From assembly GCA_036521875.1 (NCBI GenBank), contig DATDGX010000190.1, positions 1 through 39,622 of the forward strand: a DNA stretch of 39,622 bases, in the 5' to 3' direction. Position numbers and translations under genes: made by a program. Under the pieces are notes generated by a model. It was not told where the DNA came from, ran no database searches, and was given only the letters and a program-made list of their open reading frames with translations. This document shows positions 7,924-15,925 of this stretch, in pieces. How positions within the stretch are numbered: position 1 is the stretch's first letter; each line of letters begins with the position of its first letter. The DNA is from DATDGX01 sp036521875 (GTDB taxonomy: Bacteria; Desulfobacterota; Binatia; Binatales; Binataceae).

Positions 7924-8499
7924 ATGAGAACGAAACTTTCACTGGCCGCGATGGCGGCACTGATCCTCGGTCTGACAGCGGCGCCGGTCTTGGCGGGGAT
8001 CACCGCCAACATCCTGAGCGGGCCCTACGAGCTCAGGTTGGCAGGATTCGACGTAGACGCGGATACCCAATCGGCCGGCACCCTGGCAGTAACCGGAGTC
8101 ATTGTCTTTGACGGGGTTGACACGGTGATATCAGCGGATCTCAACGTCGGCGGCGAGGATTTTACGGTCTCGAACTTCAGTTGCCATCCGGGCGCGTTTA
8201 CCAGCGGAAACTATCTTCTTGACGCGTCGCACGATATAGCGGCGGTGACGCTCACGTACCCCAGCGGGGATCCTTGCTTCTCGGGCGACACGATTGAATT
8301 CGACGTGGCGATCGGCTCTTCGTTAGGAGCCACACATCAGGTGTCATCTGGCCCGTTTTCCACCACGCGTACTTTAGACAATCCATGCACTTTCACCGAT
8401 GAGCTTTCGCTGAACAACCCTGGCGGATCTTTCGGCACCAAGCAGAGGCCGGTGTGCATGACTTCCGTGGTGTTGGACGGCGAGATGGTGCACCAATAG
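7924..8499 (+). CDS. Secreted protein of unknown function, paralogue B of three
   Basis: A 191-residue protein with a signal peptide ending near VLA-G (residues 1-24). It has the same plan as its neighbours: ILSGPYELRLAGF, then GVIVFDGVDTV, FSCHPG, a weakly kept VTLTYPSGDPCFSGDTIEFDV, and a C-terminal pair of cysteines (NPCTF and PVCMT). It ends in GEMVHQ, like the FHHQ end of paralogue C. CAGGAGGAGAG lies 3-4 bases before ATG 7924. The 144-base gap after paralogue A has no convincing terminator, so co-transcription is likely. The function is unknown; a surface-exposed beta-sandwich is a reasonable guess only. Confidence 0.85.
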   Translation: MRTKLSLAAMAALILGLTAAPVLAGITANILSGPYELRLAGFDVDADTQSAGTLAVTGVIVFDGVDTVISADLNVGGEDFTVSNFSCHPGAFTSGNYLLDASHDIAAVTLTYPSGDPCFSGDTIEFDVAIGSSLGATHQVSSGPFSTTRTLDNPCTFTDELSLNNPGGSFGTKQRPVCMTSVVLDGEMVHQ

Positions 8500-8577
8500 A
8501 GGCGCGAGGTAGCGGATCGCAATTTGACAGCCATCTGAAGGTCGCAACTTTAGTGACGAGATCGTAGGAGGACGCAA

Positions 8578-9192
8578 ATGTTCAGTAAAAGATTTTGGGG
8601 CCTGGTGGCGGCGCTCTCGATCGCCCTGGCCACCAACGCCGCGTACGCCGGCACAGTAGTGCCATTTTTACCTGCTTCGCTATCCGGCAACTACCTGTTC
8701 AACGTCGTTGGGGGAAGCACCGGATATAACCAGGACAACATTACCGAGGTTCTTTCCGACACGGATACGGACCTGAACCTGGGGTCGCTCGCCTTGAATG
8801 GCGTGTTGAAGTTCAACGGCGGCGGCAAGATCACTTTCGGGGATCTCAGGGTTGCCTTCGGGGATGACACCTTTGACCAGGTGAACTGCAAACCCACTCT
8901 TAGCACGACCTTGAGCACCTATGTGGTCAACCCGGACGGTACGGGCACGATAACGCTGGTGTTCACGGATACGACTTGCCTGAGCGGAGATACGATCAAC
9001 TTTACCTTCGCGCTGTCGCGCAACCTCAGTGGCGACCACCAGGTAAATACCGCCCACACGTTCAGCACCACGGACACCAACTGCTTCATTTTACCTGACC
9101 ATGAGCTGAGCGTCGGAGATGATTCCGCGAATCCGCCTTTTCCGGCGTGCCTGGACGGGATCTCGCTTGCGGGCATTTTCCATCACCAATAG
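8578..9192 (+). CDS. Secreted protein of unknown function, paralogue C of three
   Basis: A 204-residue protein with a signal peptide ending AYA-G (residues 1-24). It shares ASLSGNYLFNVVGG, LNGVLKFNGGGKI, VNCKP, VNPDGTGTITLVFTDTTC and GDTINFTFAL with its neighbours, plus a C-terminal cysteine pair (TNCF, PAC) and an HHQ end. Compared with A and B it carries an insertion of about 12 residues after the first strand (TEVLSDTDTDLN). GTAGGAGGACGC precedes ATG 8578. A strong terminator follows 50 bases after the stop and closes the array. Confidence 0.85.
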   Translation: MFSKRFWGLVAALSIALATNAAYAGTVVPFLPASLSGNYLFNVVGGSTGYNQDNITEVLSDTDTDLNLGSLALNGVLKFNGGGKITFGDLRVAFGDDTFDQVNCKPTLSTTLSTYVVNPDGTGTITLVFTDTTCLSGDTINFTFALSRNLSGDHQVNTAHTFSTTDTNCFILPDHELSVGDDSANPPFPACLDGISLAGIFHHQ

Positions 9193-9241
9193 AGAACCTG
9201 AGAAGGTGATCGCCGGATAGCCGGCGCAAGCAGACACATCG

Positions 9242-9283
9242 GGCGCGGCAGGAACCTTCCCTCCTGCCGCGCCTTCTTTTTTT
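9242..9283 (+). terminator. Rho-independent terminator after the secreted-paralogue array
   Basis: A perfect 12-bp stem, GGCGCGGCAGGA (9242-9253) pairing with TCCTGCCGCGCC (9262-9273), encloses an 8-base loop and is followed by TTCTTTTTTT. It ends transcription from the plus-strand array before the convergent PHA synthase gene. Confidence 0.9.
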
Positions 9284-9312
9284 CCGGATACCGCCAGCCG
9301 CGAAACAATCGT

Positions 9313-11022
9313 TCAGTGATGCTCGTGGACGTAGAGCCCCGGCGCGGGCTCTGCCGCTTTGAAGCGCTCGCTGCCGAGGCCAGTTGGCGCCGGCCGCTCC
9401 GCGCCCGAGCGCGCGCTCAGCCATTTGATCCAATGATCCCACCAGGTGCCCTTGTACTCCGCGGCGCCCTTTAGCCAGCGCTCGGGTTCCTCGGGCAGCT
9501 TCGGATTGAGGTAGTAGCGCGACTTGAAGTTGCCGGGCGGGTTCACCAGGCTCTGGATGTGTCCGCTGGAGCCGAGCACGAACTCGGTCTTGCCATCGAA
9601 CATCCGGGTCGCCAGGTAGCAGGCGCGCCATGCGCAGATGTGATCGGTCATCCCGGCGACCAGGTACATATCGCTGGTCACGCTGCGCAGATCGATTGGG
9701 GTATCGAGCACCGAGACCTCGTTGCGATGCGCCAGCGGGTTGCGCAGGAACAGGTCGAGAAAGCCCGCGTGCAGCCTGGCGGGCAAGTTGGTCGAGTCGC
9801 TGTTCCAGTAGAGGATATCGAATGGCGCGGGCGAGTTGCCAAGCAGATAATTGTTGACCCAGTAGTTCCACACCAGGTCGTTGGGGCGCAGCCACGCGAA
9901 CACGCGCGCCATATCGGCGCCGTCGAGGATGCCGCTTTGCGCGGACTTGGCTATCGCGGCCTTGATCGCATCCTCGGTCGCGAACATCCCGGTCATCGAC
10001 GGCAGGCTGGTATCGAGCATCGTAACCAGTAAAGTCGCTGCGTTGACGCGCCGCTCACCGCGCGCCGCGAGATGTCCGAGCAGCAGCGCGGTGGTGATTC
10101 CGCCGGCGCATACGCCTGCCACGTTGCAATCCGGGCTGCCGGAGACGTCGCAGACCGCGTCGATAGCCTCCTTGCACGCGGTGATGTATTCGTCGAGGCC
10201 CCAGTCGCGGTTGGCCGGCGTCGGGTTGCGCCAGCTTATCGCAAACATCGGGACGCCGTGTTTAGTCGCGTACTCGATGAAGCTGCGGCCCGGCGCCAGG
10301 TCCATGATGTAGAACTTGTTGATCTGCGGCGGGATCAGAAGCAGCGGCCGCTCGAAGACCTTTTCGGTCTGCGGCGCGTACTGGATGACTTCGCAGAGCG
10401 GGCTCCGGTAAATCACCGCGCCGGGCGAGATCGCGAGATTCTTGCCGACTTCGAAGGGGCGCTTGTCGACCTGCGCTGGCATCGCGCCGTTCTCCCACAG
10501 GTCGGTCAGAAAATTGCGCGCACCCGCTACCAGGCTCATTCCGGCGGTCTCGAACGCGCGCTTGAGCGCCGCGGGATTGCCGAAAAAAGTGTTGGTGGGC
10601 GCGAGCGCCTCGGTCATCAGCGTCACCGCAAAGCGCTGCTGCTCGACGTCCTTCCAGTCCCTGCCGTCGCCGTCAGCGACCAACTCGTGCATCGCGGTGC
10701 GCCACGCCAGATAGGTCTGCATCAGGCGGCGGTATGCGGGATGGTTCGACCATGTCGGGTCGGTAAAGCGTTTGTCGCCACTCGCAGGCGCGACGTCGGA
10801 AACGCCGGCCGCGATCTGACCGAGCTCGACGGCGAGCTGTAGGCCGCGCGAGGTGACGCTCGCCGGCCGCGAGGCGAGGCTGCTCATAAACCGGGTCATG
10901 GTCTCGAGCATCTGCCGATTGTCGAGACCGACGAACGGATTCGCGCCGAGGATCGCGTTGATTGCCGGATGTTCTTCGTCCGTTGCCCGGCTTTCGGCCT
11001 GCCGGATGGCCACTCCGCCCAT
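9313..11022 (-). CDS. phaC: Class I/II-type poly(3-hydroxyalkanoate) synthase
   Basis: A 569-residue protein, the usual size of PhaC. PhaC polymerises 3-hydroxyacyl-CoA into polyester granules in the cytoplasm. The N-terminal PhaC block is present (RFTDPTWSNHPAYRRLMQTY), as is the lipase-like box GVCAGG with nucleophile C305. D460 (GMTDHICAW) and H488 (SSGHIQSLV) complete the triad; the D-H spacing of 28 equals that in Cupriavidus PhaC. The end, KGTWWDHWIKWL, is also family-typical. ATG 11022 has GGGAGG 8 bases upstream. It is the last gene of a minus-strand group after a GST and a phosphotransferase. No phaA, phaB or phasin gene lies nearby, so precursor supply must be encoded elsewhere. Confidence 0.93.
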   Translation of the reverse strand: MGGVAIRQAESRATDEEHPAINAILGANPFVGLDNRQMLETMTRFMSSLASRPASVTSRGLQLAVELGQIAAGVSDVAPASGDKRFTDPTWSNHPAYRRLMQTYLAWRTAMHELVADGDGRDWKDVEQQRFAVTLMTEALAPTNTFFGNPAALKRAFETAGMSLVAGARNFLTDLWENGAMPAQVDKRPFEVGKNLAISPGAVIYRSPLCEVIQYAPQTEKVFERPLLLIPPQINKFYIMDLAPGRSFIEYATKHGVPMFAISWRNPTPANRDWGLDEYITACKEAIDAVCDVSGSPDCNVAGVCAGGITTALLLGHLAARGERRVNAATLLVTMLDTSLPSMTGMFATEDAIKAAIAKSAQSGILDGADMARVFAWLRPNDLVWNYWVNNYLLGNSPAPFDILYWNSDSTNLPARLHAGFLDLFLRNPLAHRNEVSVLDTPIDLRSVTSDMYLVAGMTDHICAWRACYLATRMFDGKTEFVLGSSGHIQSLVNPPGNFKSRYYLNPKLPEEPERWLKGAAEYKGTWWDHWIKWLSARSGAERPAPTGLGSERFKAAEPAPGLYVHEHH

Positions 11023-11109
11023 TGTGGCTGCCTCCCTTGCGCATCAAGCGCGCGCAAAATCGCTGCTCTCCGAGCCCTCTCAGAGGTCTCTCAGCCGCAG
11101 CAAGGAAAT

Positions 11110-12126
11110 TTAGCTTAGCAGTTCCAGGCCGTGCTCGAACATGCGCGGCGCGGAGAGCGCGATATCTTCCCAATGCGGGTCGTGCCGCTTGCCGCGCCGA
11201 TGCAGCATCAGGTTGAAACAGGTGATGACGCCGAAGCGATAACCGGCGAAGGCGCGGAACCACCCGACTTCGTCCATCGAAACCGGAAACTTCGCGCTCT
11301 CCGAGTAAGCGGCGACCAGCTCGTCGGGCGTCATGACCGAGGGAGTGCCAGTCTCGCGGCCGACAAAGCTGTTCGGATCGGAAAAGAAACATAGCCATCC
11401 GAGGTCGAGCAGCGTCGGCCCCAACATCGCGATTTCCCAATCGATGAGCGCGACCACGCGTCCGTCGCGGAACATCACGTTCGACCATTGGAAGTCGCCG
11501 TGAACGCATCCGGTGCGCGGCGAATCGGGGATCGTCGCGCGGAGTTTCTCGCGCAGCTCAGGCGCCCGCGCGACGATCCCCGGGTCGAGCGTCGGGCGGT
11601 CGAGCAGATGATCGAGGCGCTGCATTTCGTCGCCCAGCAGGGTCGGCGCGCCGCCCCAGGCGGCGATCCGCGCCCGCCAGTCGACGCGATGCAGCGCGGT
11701 GAGCCGCTCGATGCCGGCGCGGACGAGCTGGCGCGCCTCGGCGCGCGGCAGGTTGGGCCGGTCGACCATCCGGAAGCCGTCGACGAAGCCATCGACGAAG
11801 TACGGACGGCCGAAAAACTCGGGCTCGTCGCCGTACCATAGAATCGGCGGCACCGGCACGTCGGTGTCGGCGAGCGACTCCATGATCCGGGCCTGCCGGA
11901 CCACGTCGGCGGGCCCCGCGATCCTGACGCCCTCTGGCGCGACGCGCAGCACCAGCTTGCCGGCAGGCTGCGCCGCGGCGTCGCTGCGCGCGAGGATGAA
12001 GCTGTAGCCGAAGCCGGCGTGACCCGGGAGCGGCGTGACCTCGGTCACGCGCGCGGCGGGGTCCGCGGTTTTCGCGCGCACCAGCGCGGTGGTGTGCGCG
12101 GTAATCTGCTCGATATTTTCCGCCAT
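11110..12126 (-). CDS. Phosphotransferase (APH/choline-kinase-like fold) of the acyl-CoA-associated type
   Basis: A 338-residue protein from ATG 12126. The conserved start is MAENIEQITAHTTALV; an upstream in-frame start would add 48 arginine-rich residues unlike the family. The kinase-like core shows GFGYSFIL and KLVLRV (nucleotide-binding strands), the Brenner motif HGDFQWSNVMF and the metal-binding IDWEIAMLGPTLLDLGWL. This group of APH-family proteins is often found beside acyl-CoA dehydrogenases or fused to them; the true substrate is unknown and antibiotic modification is unlikely. It lies 62 bases after the GST gene and 87 bases before phaC, all on the minus strand, so it probably belongs to one operon concerned with acyl-CoA or lipid metabolism. 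Confidence 0.85.
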   Translation of the reverse strand: MAENIEQITAHTTALVRAKTADPAARVTEVTPLPGHAGFGYSFILARSDAAAQPAGKLVLRVAPEGVRIAGPADVVRQARIMESLADTDVPVPPILWYGDEPEFFGRPYFVDGFVDGFRMVDRPNLPRAEARQLVRAGIERLTALHRVDWRARIAAWGGAPTLLGDEMQRLDHLLDRPTLDPGIVARAPELREKLRATIPDSPRTGCVHGDFQWSNVMFRDGRVVALIDWEIAMLGPTLLDLGWLCFFSDPNSFVGRETGTPSVMTPDELVAAYSESAKFPVSMDEVGWFRAFAGYRFGVITCFNLMLHRRGKRHDPHWEDIALSAPRMFEHGLELLS

Positions 12127-12188
12127 CGTGATATGCCGCCGCGTCCGATTGCGTTTGCGGTGCCGCGGTCTCGCGTCGTGGCAGTCCG

Positions 12189-12839
12189 CTATCCTTTGAT
12201 GCCCATTTTCGCCGACGCCGGATGCAGGCTCGCCTTGGCGCTCGGCCGCCCGTCGACCCGCTGGAACCACGCGTTGAGGTTCTTCAACGACGGGTCGATC
12301 TTCTGGCCGACCCCGGCGCCGAAGTCGAGTGCGCTAAACAGGATGATGTCCGCGATCGTGAAGCGCTTGCCCGCGATGTAGTCCTTGCCCTCGAGCAGGC
12401 CGTCGAGCCATTTCAGGCGATCCTGCACGACCTGCTTCATCCCGGGCGCCGCCTCGGGCAGGATGCGCATGCGATCTTTGAACATCGCCGCGCCCTCGGA
12501 AAAGCGGAAGCTGTTGTACAGATTCTCCGTGATGGTGAGCTCGACGCGGCGCTGCCACTGGCGCGCCTCGGCGCGCTCCTCGGCGGTCGCGCCAATCAGC
12601 GCCGGCGTCGGATGCTTCTCCTCGAGGTATTCCCAGATGGCGACCGTCTCACCAATACACTTGCCGTTGTCGAGTTCGAGCGCCGGGAGCTGGCCACCCG
12701 GGTTGCGATCGGTGTAGGGCGGGCGGCGGTTTTCAGCCTTCTGCAAATCGACGTCCCTGGTTGGAATCGTGATTCCCTTCTCGGCCAGGAACATCCGCAT
12801 CGCGCGCGGATTGGGGCCGAATGAATCGTACAAAAGCAT
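12189..12839 (-). CDS. Glutathione S-transferase family protein
   Basis: A 216-residue protein, the usual length for a GST. The N-terminal thioredoxin fold (about 1-80) has MLLYDSFGPNPRAMRMFLAEKG, the cis-proline region GGQLPALEL, and ETVAIWEYLEE, where glutathione contacts are expected. The all-helical C-terminal domain (about 90-210) has the N-capping motif FTIADIILFSALDF. ATG 12839 has GAGGAG about 7 bases upstream, so longer in-frame starts further up are rejected. It is the first gene of the GST-phosphotransferase-phaC group and is divergent from the zinc-ribbon/TPR gene with a 114-base gap. The substrate is unknown. Confidence 0.9.
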   Translation of the reverse strand: MLLYDSFGPNPRAMRMFLAEKGITIPTRDVDLQKAENRRPPYTDRNPGGQLPALELDNGKCIGETVAIWEYLEEKHPTPALIGATAEERAEARQWQRRVELTITENLYNSFRFSEGAAMFKDRMRILPEAAPGMKQVVQDRLKWLDGLLEGKDYIAGKRFTIADIILFSALDFGAGVGQKIDPSLKNLNAWFQRVDGRPSAKASLHPASAKMGIKG

Positions 12840-12953
12840 CGTCGTTCTCCTCGAAAAATTTCTTGCGATCCGGCCGCGACTATACAATATCAGCGAGGAA
12901 ACCCGGTACCGCCGCGTTGCGCGGCACCGAAGCCGTAATGTAGGAATCTGCTG

Positions 12954-14261
12954 ATGCGATTTTGTCCGCAATGCGGCGCTCCGCTGACGGTCGGCGCCAA
13001 GTACTGTGTCGAATGCGGCCGCGCGCTGCAAAGCGGTCCGCCCTCCGGCGCCGGCCGCGCGGCCGGGCCGCGGACCCTGGGCGATCTCAGCCTGAGCAAC
13101 ATCCCGATCACGACCGCCTTCGTGGCCGTGTTCCTCGCGATCACGATCGTGGGACTGGGCGCTGCGGGATGGATCATGCTCGGCACGCCGAACATGGTGC
13201 GCGAGCTCGCGGGCGCGCCGCCAGCATCAACCTCATCGTCAACTTCTGTGTTGTCATCAGGCGCGCCCGAGCAGGCGGCCAACGCGACAAGTGGCGGCGA
13301 CGGGAGCGCGCAAACGCAGGCTGGCAAGCTGCCGCCGGGCCATCCGAAAATCGAGCTTCCGACCGAGGCGCGGACCTTTATCGACAAGGTCGAGCGCGAC
13401 GCGCGCACCAAGCCCAACGACGTTATCGCGTGGACGCGATTCGGCGCAGTCGCGATGCGCGCTGCGATGTTCGATCAGAGCTATTACCCGAAGGCCGAAG
13501 AAGCGTACGGGCACGTGCTCAAGCTCGCGCCCGACAACCTCGACGCGCTGCGCGGAATTGGCGACATCGACTACGACAAGAAAAATTACGATCAGGCAGT
13601 GGCGGCATACGAGCATTACCTGAAGCGCAAGCCCGATGACCCCGAAGTGCGCACCGACCTCGGCACGATGTACCTAGACACGGGCAATGCCGACCAGGCG
13701 GTGGTGCAGTATCAGAAGGCGATTAAGTCGAATCCCGGCTTCTACCAGGCGTACTACAACATGGGCGTCGCGTACGCGGAGCAGAACCAGCCCGCGAAGG
13801 CGAATGCGGCGCTCGCGCAGGCGCTCAAGCTCGCGCCCGACGAAGCGGCGAAGTCGCAGGTGCGCGAGCTCATCGCGAAGCTTGGAGTCGCGACCGGCGG
13901 CGGCGCAGAGGTCGCGGCGTCGGAGCGGGCGACCTCCGCGCCGGGAGCCTCGCCGGCTGCTGCACCTGCGGCGGCGGCGAAGGCAAATACGTTCCAGGGC
14001 GCCATCGAGCAGATGGTCCGCAACCTCCCGGTGGCCGGGCCCAAGGTCGGCACGGTGCTGTGGCCCGGTCAGCTCAAGGCCAGGGTGATGATGGAAAACT
14101 TTCCGATGGATCAGATGCCGCCGTTCGCGAAAGATAAATTTCTCACCGACCTGAAGGACGGAATCGACAGCGCCAAGAAACAGTATGGCGTCTCCAGCAA
14201 GGTCGAAGTCGATATCGTCGACGGCCTCAGCGGCACTGTGATGCAGACTATGACGGAGTGA
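12954..14261 (+). CDS. Zinc-ribbon, single-helix membrane protein with TPR repeats
   Basis: A 435-residue protein. The N-terminus is a zinc ribbon with CxxC pairs at C4/C7 and C18/C21. A membrane helix follows at about 43-70 (FVAVFLAITIVGLGAAGWIM), then a low-complexity A/S linker. Four TPR units lie at about 140-310 (for example AEEAYGHVLKLAPDNLDALRGIG, shown here in part, and AIKSNPGFYQAYYNMGVAY). After a second Ala-rich linker comes a C-terminal domain of about 85 residues, FQGAIEQMVRNLPVAGPKVG to the end, that I do not recognise. The zinc ribbon is predicted to be cytoplasmic and the TPR part outside. The TPRs suggest a scaffold or assembly role. AGGA lies 9 bases before ATG 12954. Confidence 0.85.
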   Translation: MRFCPQCGAPLTVGAKYCVECGRALQSGPPSGAGRAAGPRTLGDLSLSNIPITTAFVAVFLAITIVGLGAAGWIMLGTPNMVRELAGAPPASTSSSTSVLSSGAPEQAANATSGGDGSAQTQAGKLPPGHPKIELPTEARTFIDKVERDARTKPNDVIAWTRFGAVAMRAAMFDQSYYPKAEEAYGHVLKLAPDNLDALRGIGDIDYDKKNYDQAVAAYEHYLKRKPDDPEVRTDLGTMYLDTGNADQAVVQYQKAIKSNPGFYQAYYNMGVAYAEQNQPAKANAALAQALKLAPDEAAKSQVRELIAKLGVATGGGAEVAASERATSAPGASPAAAPAAAAKANTFQGAIEQMVRNLPVAGPKVGTVLWPGQLKARVMMENFPMDQMPPFAKDKFLTDLKDGIDSAKKQYGVSSKVEVDIVDGLSGTVMQTMTE

Positions 14262-14304
14262 TTGTCGCGCTTCTTCGCCTCCCGCATTTCGCTAAAGTAC
14301 ATTC

Positions 14305-14835
14305 ATGCAAGGAAAACTCGTCCGGCTGCGCGCCTTCGAAAAAACCGACCTCGACGCAGTCTTGCGATGCCGTTCGGACGAGGACGTGATCCGCTTCCTG
14401 GGTCCGCCGGAGCTGCCGGTTTCGCGCGAGCGTGGAAAAGTTCATCGAGGAAGGCGCGCGGCCGACTCACGACGCGAAAATTTTCGCGGTCGAGACTTTG
14501 GAGGGGGGCCTTATCGGCGAGACCGGGCTCCGCTTGATCGACTGGAGGAGCCGCAAGGCCGAGTTCATTATCACGATCGGCGAGAAACGGCTGTGGGACA
14601 AGGGTTACGGCACCGAGTGGTCCGGACCGTCGCGAGCCTGGCATTCGAGAAGCTGAATCTGAACCGCGGCTGGCTTACCGTGCTCGCGCCAAATACGCGC
14701 GCGATACGCGCCTACGAGAAGTGCGGCTTCCGGCGCAACGGTACGCTTCGCGAGGAAAGCTTCGTCGACGGAAAATACGTCGACGCGCTAGTGATGGGAT
14801 TGGTGCGGAGCGATTACGAGGCAGCCGCGACCTGA
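14305..14835 (+). pseudogene. GNAT-family N-acetyltransferase with two compensating frame shifts
   Basis: The open frame from ATG 14305 encodes a RimJ/RimL-like GNAT start (KLVRLRAFEKTDLDAVLRCR) and end (LNRGWLTVLAPNTRAIRAYE, then KCGFRRNGTLREESFVDGKY). Between about 14430 and 14620 the reading frame that makes GNAT sense is the +1 frame: VEKFIEEGARPTHDAKIFAV, GGLIGETGLRLIDWRSRKAE, IGEKRLWDKGYGTE. So one base was gained, or two lost, near 14431, and the reverse happened near 14617, where GAGTGG probably replaced GAGGTGG. About 62 central residues, including the acetyl-CoA-binding loop GYGTE, are read out of frame although no stop appears. The gene is either inactivated, recently scrambled, or affected by two assembly errors. 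Confidence 0.8.
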
Positions 14836-14870
14836 ACTGAACCGGGCTTAAGTCCAACGGAGGGAACCAC

Positions 14871-15266
14871 ATGGAAGCTAAGCTGTCCGAGCGATTGGCG
14901 CGCGTCACGGGCGAAGCGACGCTGCGGCTGACGCATCACGGGCGCCGCTCCGGCAAGCCCTACGAAGTCACCATCTGGTTCATGGTCGAAGGCGACAAGA
15001 TCTTCCTTCCCACCGCCAACACGAATCGCAACTGGGTGCGCAACGTTAAGGCGCATCCGCAGATCCTGCTCCGCATCGGCGCCGAGAGCTTCAGCGGCGA
15101 AGTGCGCCCGCTCGACGACGTCGCCTCACGCGACCGCGTGCTGGAACTCGTGCAGCGCAAATACTGGTATGCGCTTCCATATTTCTGGACGGCGCGCCTG
15201 CTGACCTCGCTCGGCGTGATGCGCGATACGTGGGGCGCGTTCGAGGTGCGCCTCGCCGGCGCATAG
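14871..15266 (+). CDS. DUF385/Ddn-like nitroreductase-family (F420 or flavin split-barrel) protein
   Basis: A 131-residue protein. The segment RLTHHGRRSGKPYEVTIWFM, then DKIFLPTANTNRNWVRNVKA and FSGEVRPL are typical of the PF04075 (DUF385) split-barrel family, which includes deazaflavin (F420)-dependent Ddn of mycobacteria. Members bind F420 or a flavin and reduce nitro or quinone groups; many have no known substrate. GGAGGGAACC lies just before ATG 14871. It follows the damaged GNAT gene by 35 bases. An LLM-class gene, also of a family that often uses F420, lies 6 kb downstream, which suggests that the host makes this cofactor. Confidence 0.85.
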   Translation: MEAKLSERLARVTGEATLRLTHHGRRSGKPYEVTIWFMVEGDKIFLPTANTNRNWVRNVKAHPQILLRIGAESFSGEVRPLDDVASRDRVLELVQRKYWYALPYFWTARLLTSLGVMRDTWGAFEVRLAGA

Positions 15267-15292
15267 CAAGCAGATGTTGCGGACCTTGCTTC

Positions 15293-15766
15293 TTACTTCG
15301 GTTCTCCGCCCTCGGCGACGCGCTTGAGACTCTCGACCCAGTTCTGATGTCCGCGGATGAGCATCGGGCGCAGGTACCACCACGCGAGCCTCGGCACGAG
15401 TCCGTTCTGACATTCTTCGGTGATGACGCGGCATCCCGCGGCGCCGGACGCGGGTTCGATGAGCCATCCGTGGTACGCGCTGAGTACGCCGCGCGCGTCC
15501 CATCCGAGCTCATGCGGCGGTTCGAATACGATCACCTTGCTGCGCACGTTCGCGCCGAAGGTCTTCCACTGGAACTCGGTGCCGGGTGCGAGGTCGGGCG
15601 ATGCGCCGCTTAGGAATTTCACATTGGCGCTGTTGCTGTACCATTCGGGCCATCGCGCCGCCCGGATTAGCCATCGCCAAACCCGCTCGGGTGGCGCCGC
15701 GATCGCGATTTCGTTGCGCGCATAGACCGACGAGTTCTCCGGCTCAAATCCGGCTGGCCATTTCAT
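15293..15766 (-). CDS. SRPBCC (START/Bet v1-like) ligand-binding protein
   Basis: A 157-residue protein with the polyketide cyclase/SRPBCC pattern: EIAIAAPPERVWRWLIRAAR and WPEWYSNSANVKFL at the start, GTEFQWKTFG in the middle, then an amphipathic C-terminal helix with RGHQNWVESLKRVAE. This fold encloses a hydrophobic cavity and serves in lipid binding, cyclisation or toxin-type roles; the ligand cannot be inferred. AAGGAGG lies 7 bases before ATG 15766. It is convergent with the DUF385 gene, with only 26 bases between stops, and lies 160 bases downstream of the permease on the same strand. Confidence 0.85.
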   Translation of the reverse strand: MKWPAGFEPENSSVYARNEIAIAAPPERVWRWLIRAARWPEWYSNSANVKFLSGASPDLAPGTEFQWKTFGANVRSKVIVFEPPHELGWDARGVLSAYHGWLIEPASGAAGCRVITEECQNGLVPRLAWWYLRPMLIRGHQNWVESLKRVAEGGEPK

Positions 15767-15925
15767 GCGCGCCTCCTTGCACTTCCGCTCCGCGGTTTCG
15801 CATCCATGCGTTGAAGATGGAGGGAAGGGACGAGGAACGCAATGTAGCCAGAAAGGCTATGCGCTAACGCCATCGGCATCTCGCCGAGGAGATTTCTGCA
15901 CGCAGCGGTGCTGGAACTTCCGCCG

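Noticed and set aside
12860..12900. A sigma-70 promoter around TATACAATAT in the GST/TPR divergent gap
   Set aside because: The -10 looks good but no -35 at a proper distance is present in either direction, so I do not claim it.
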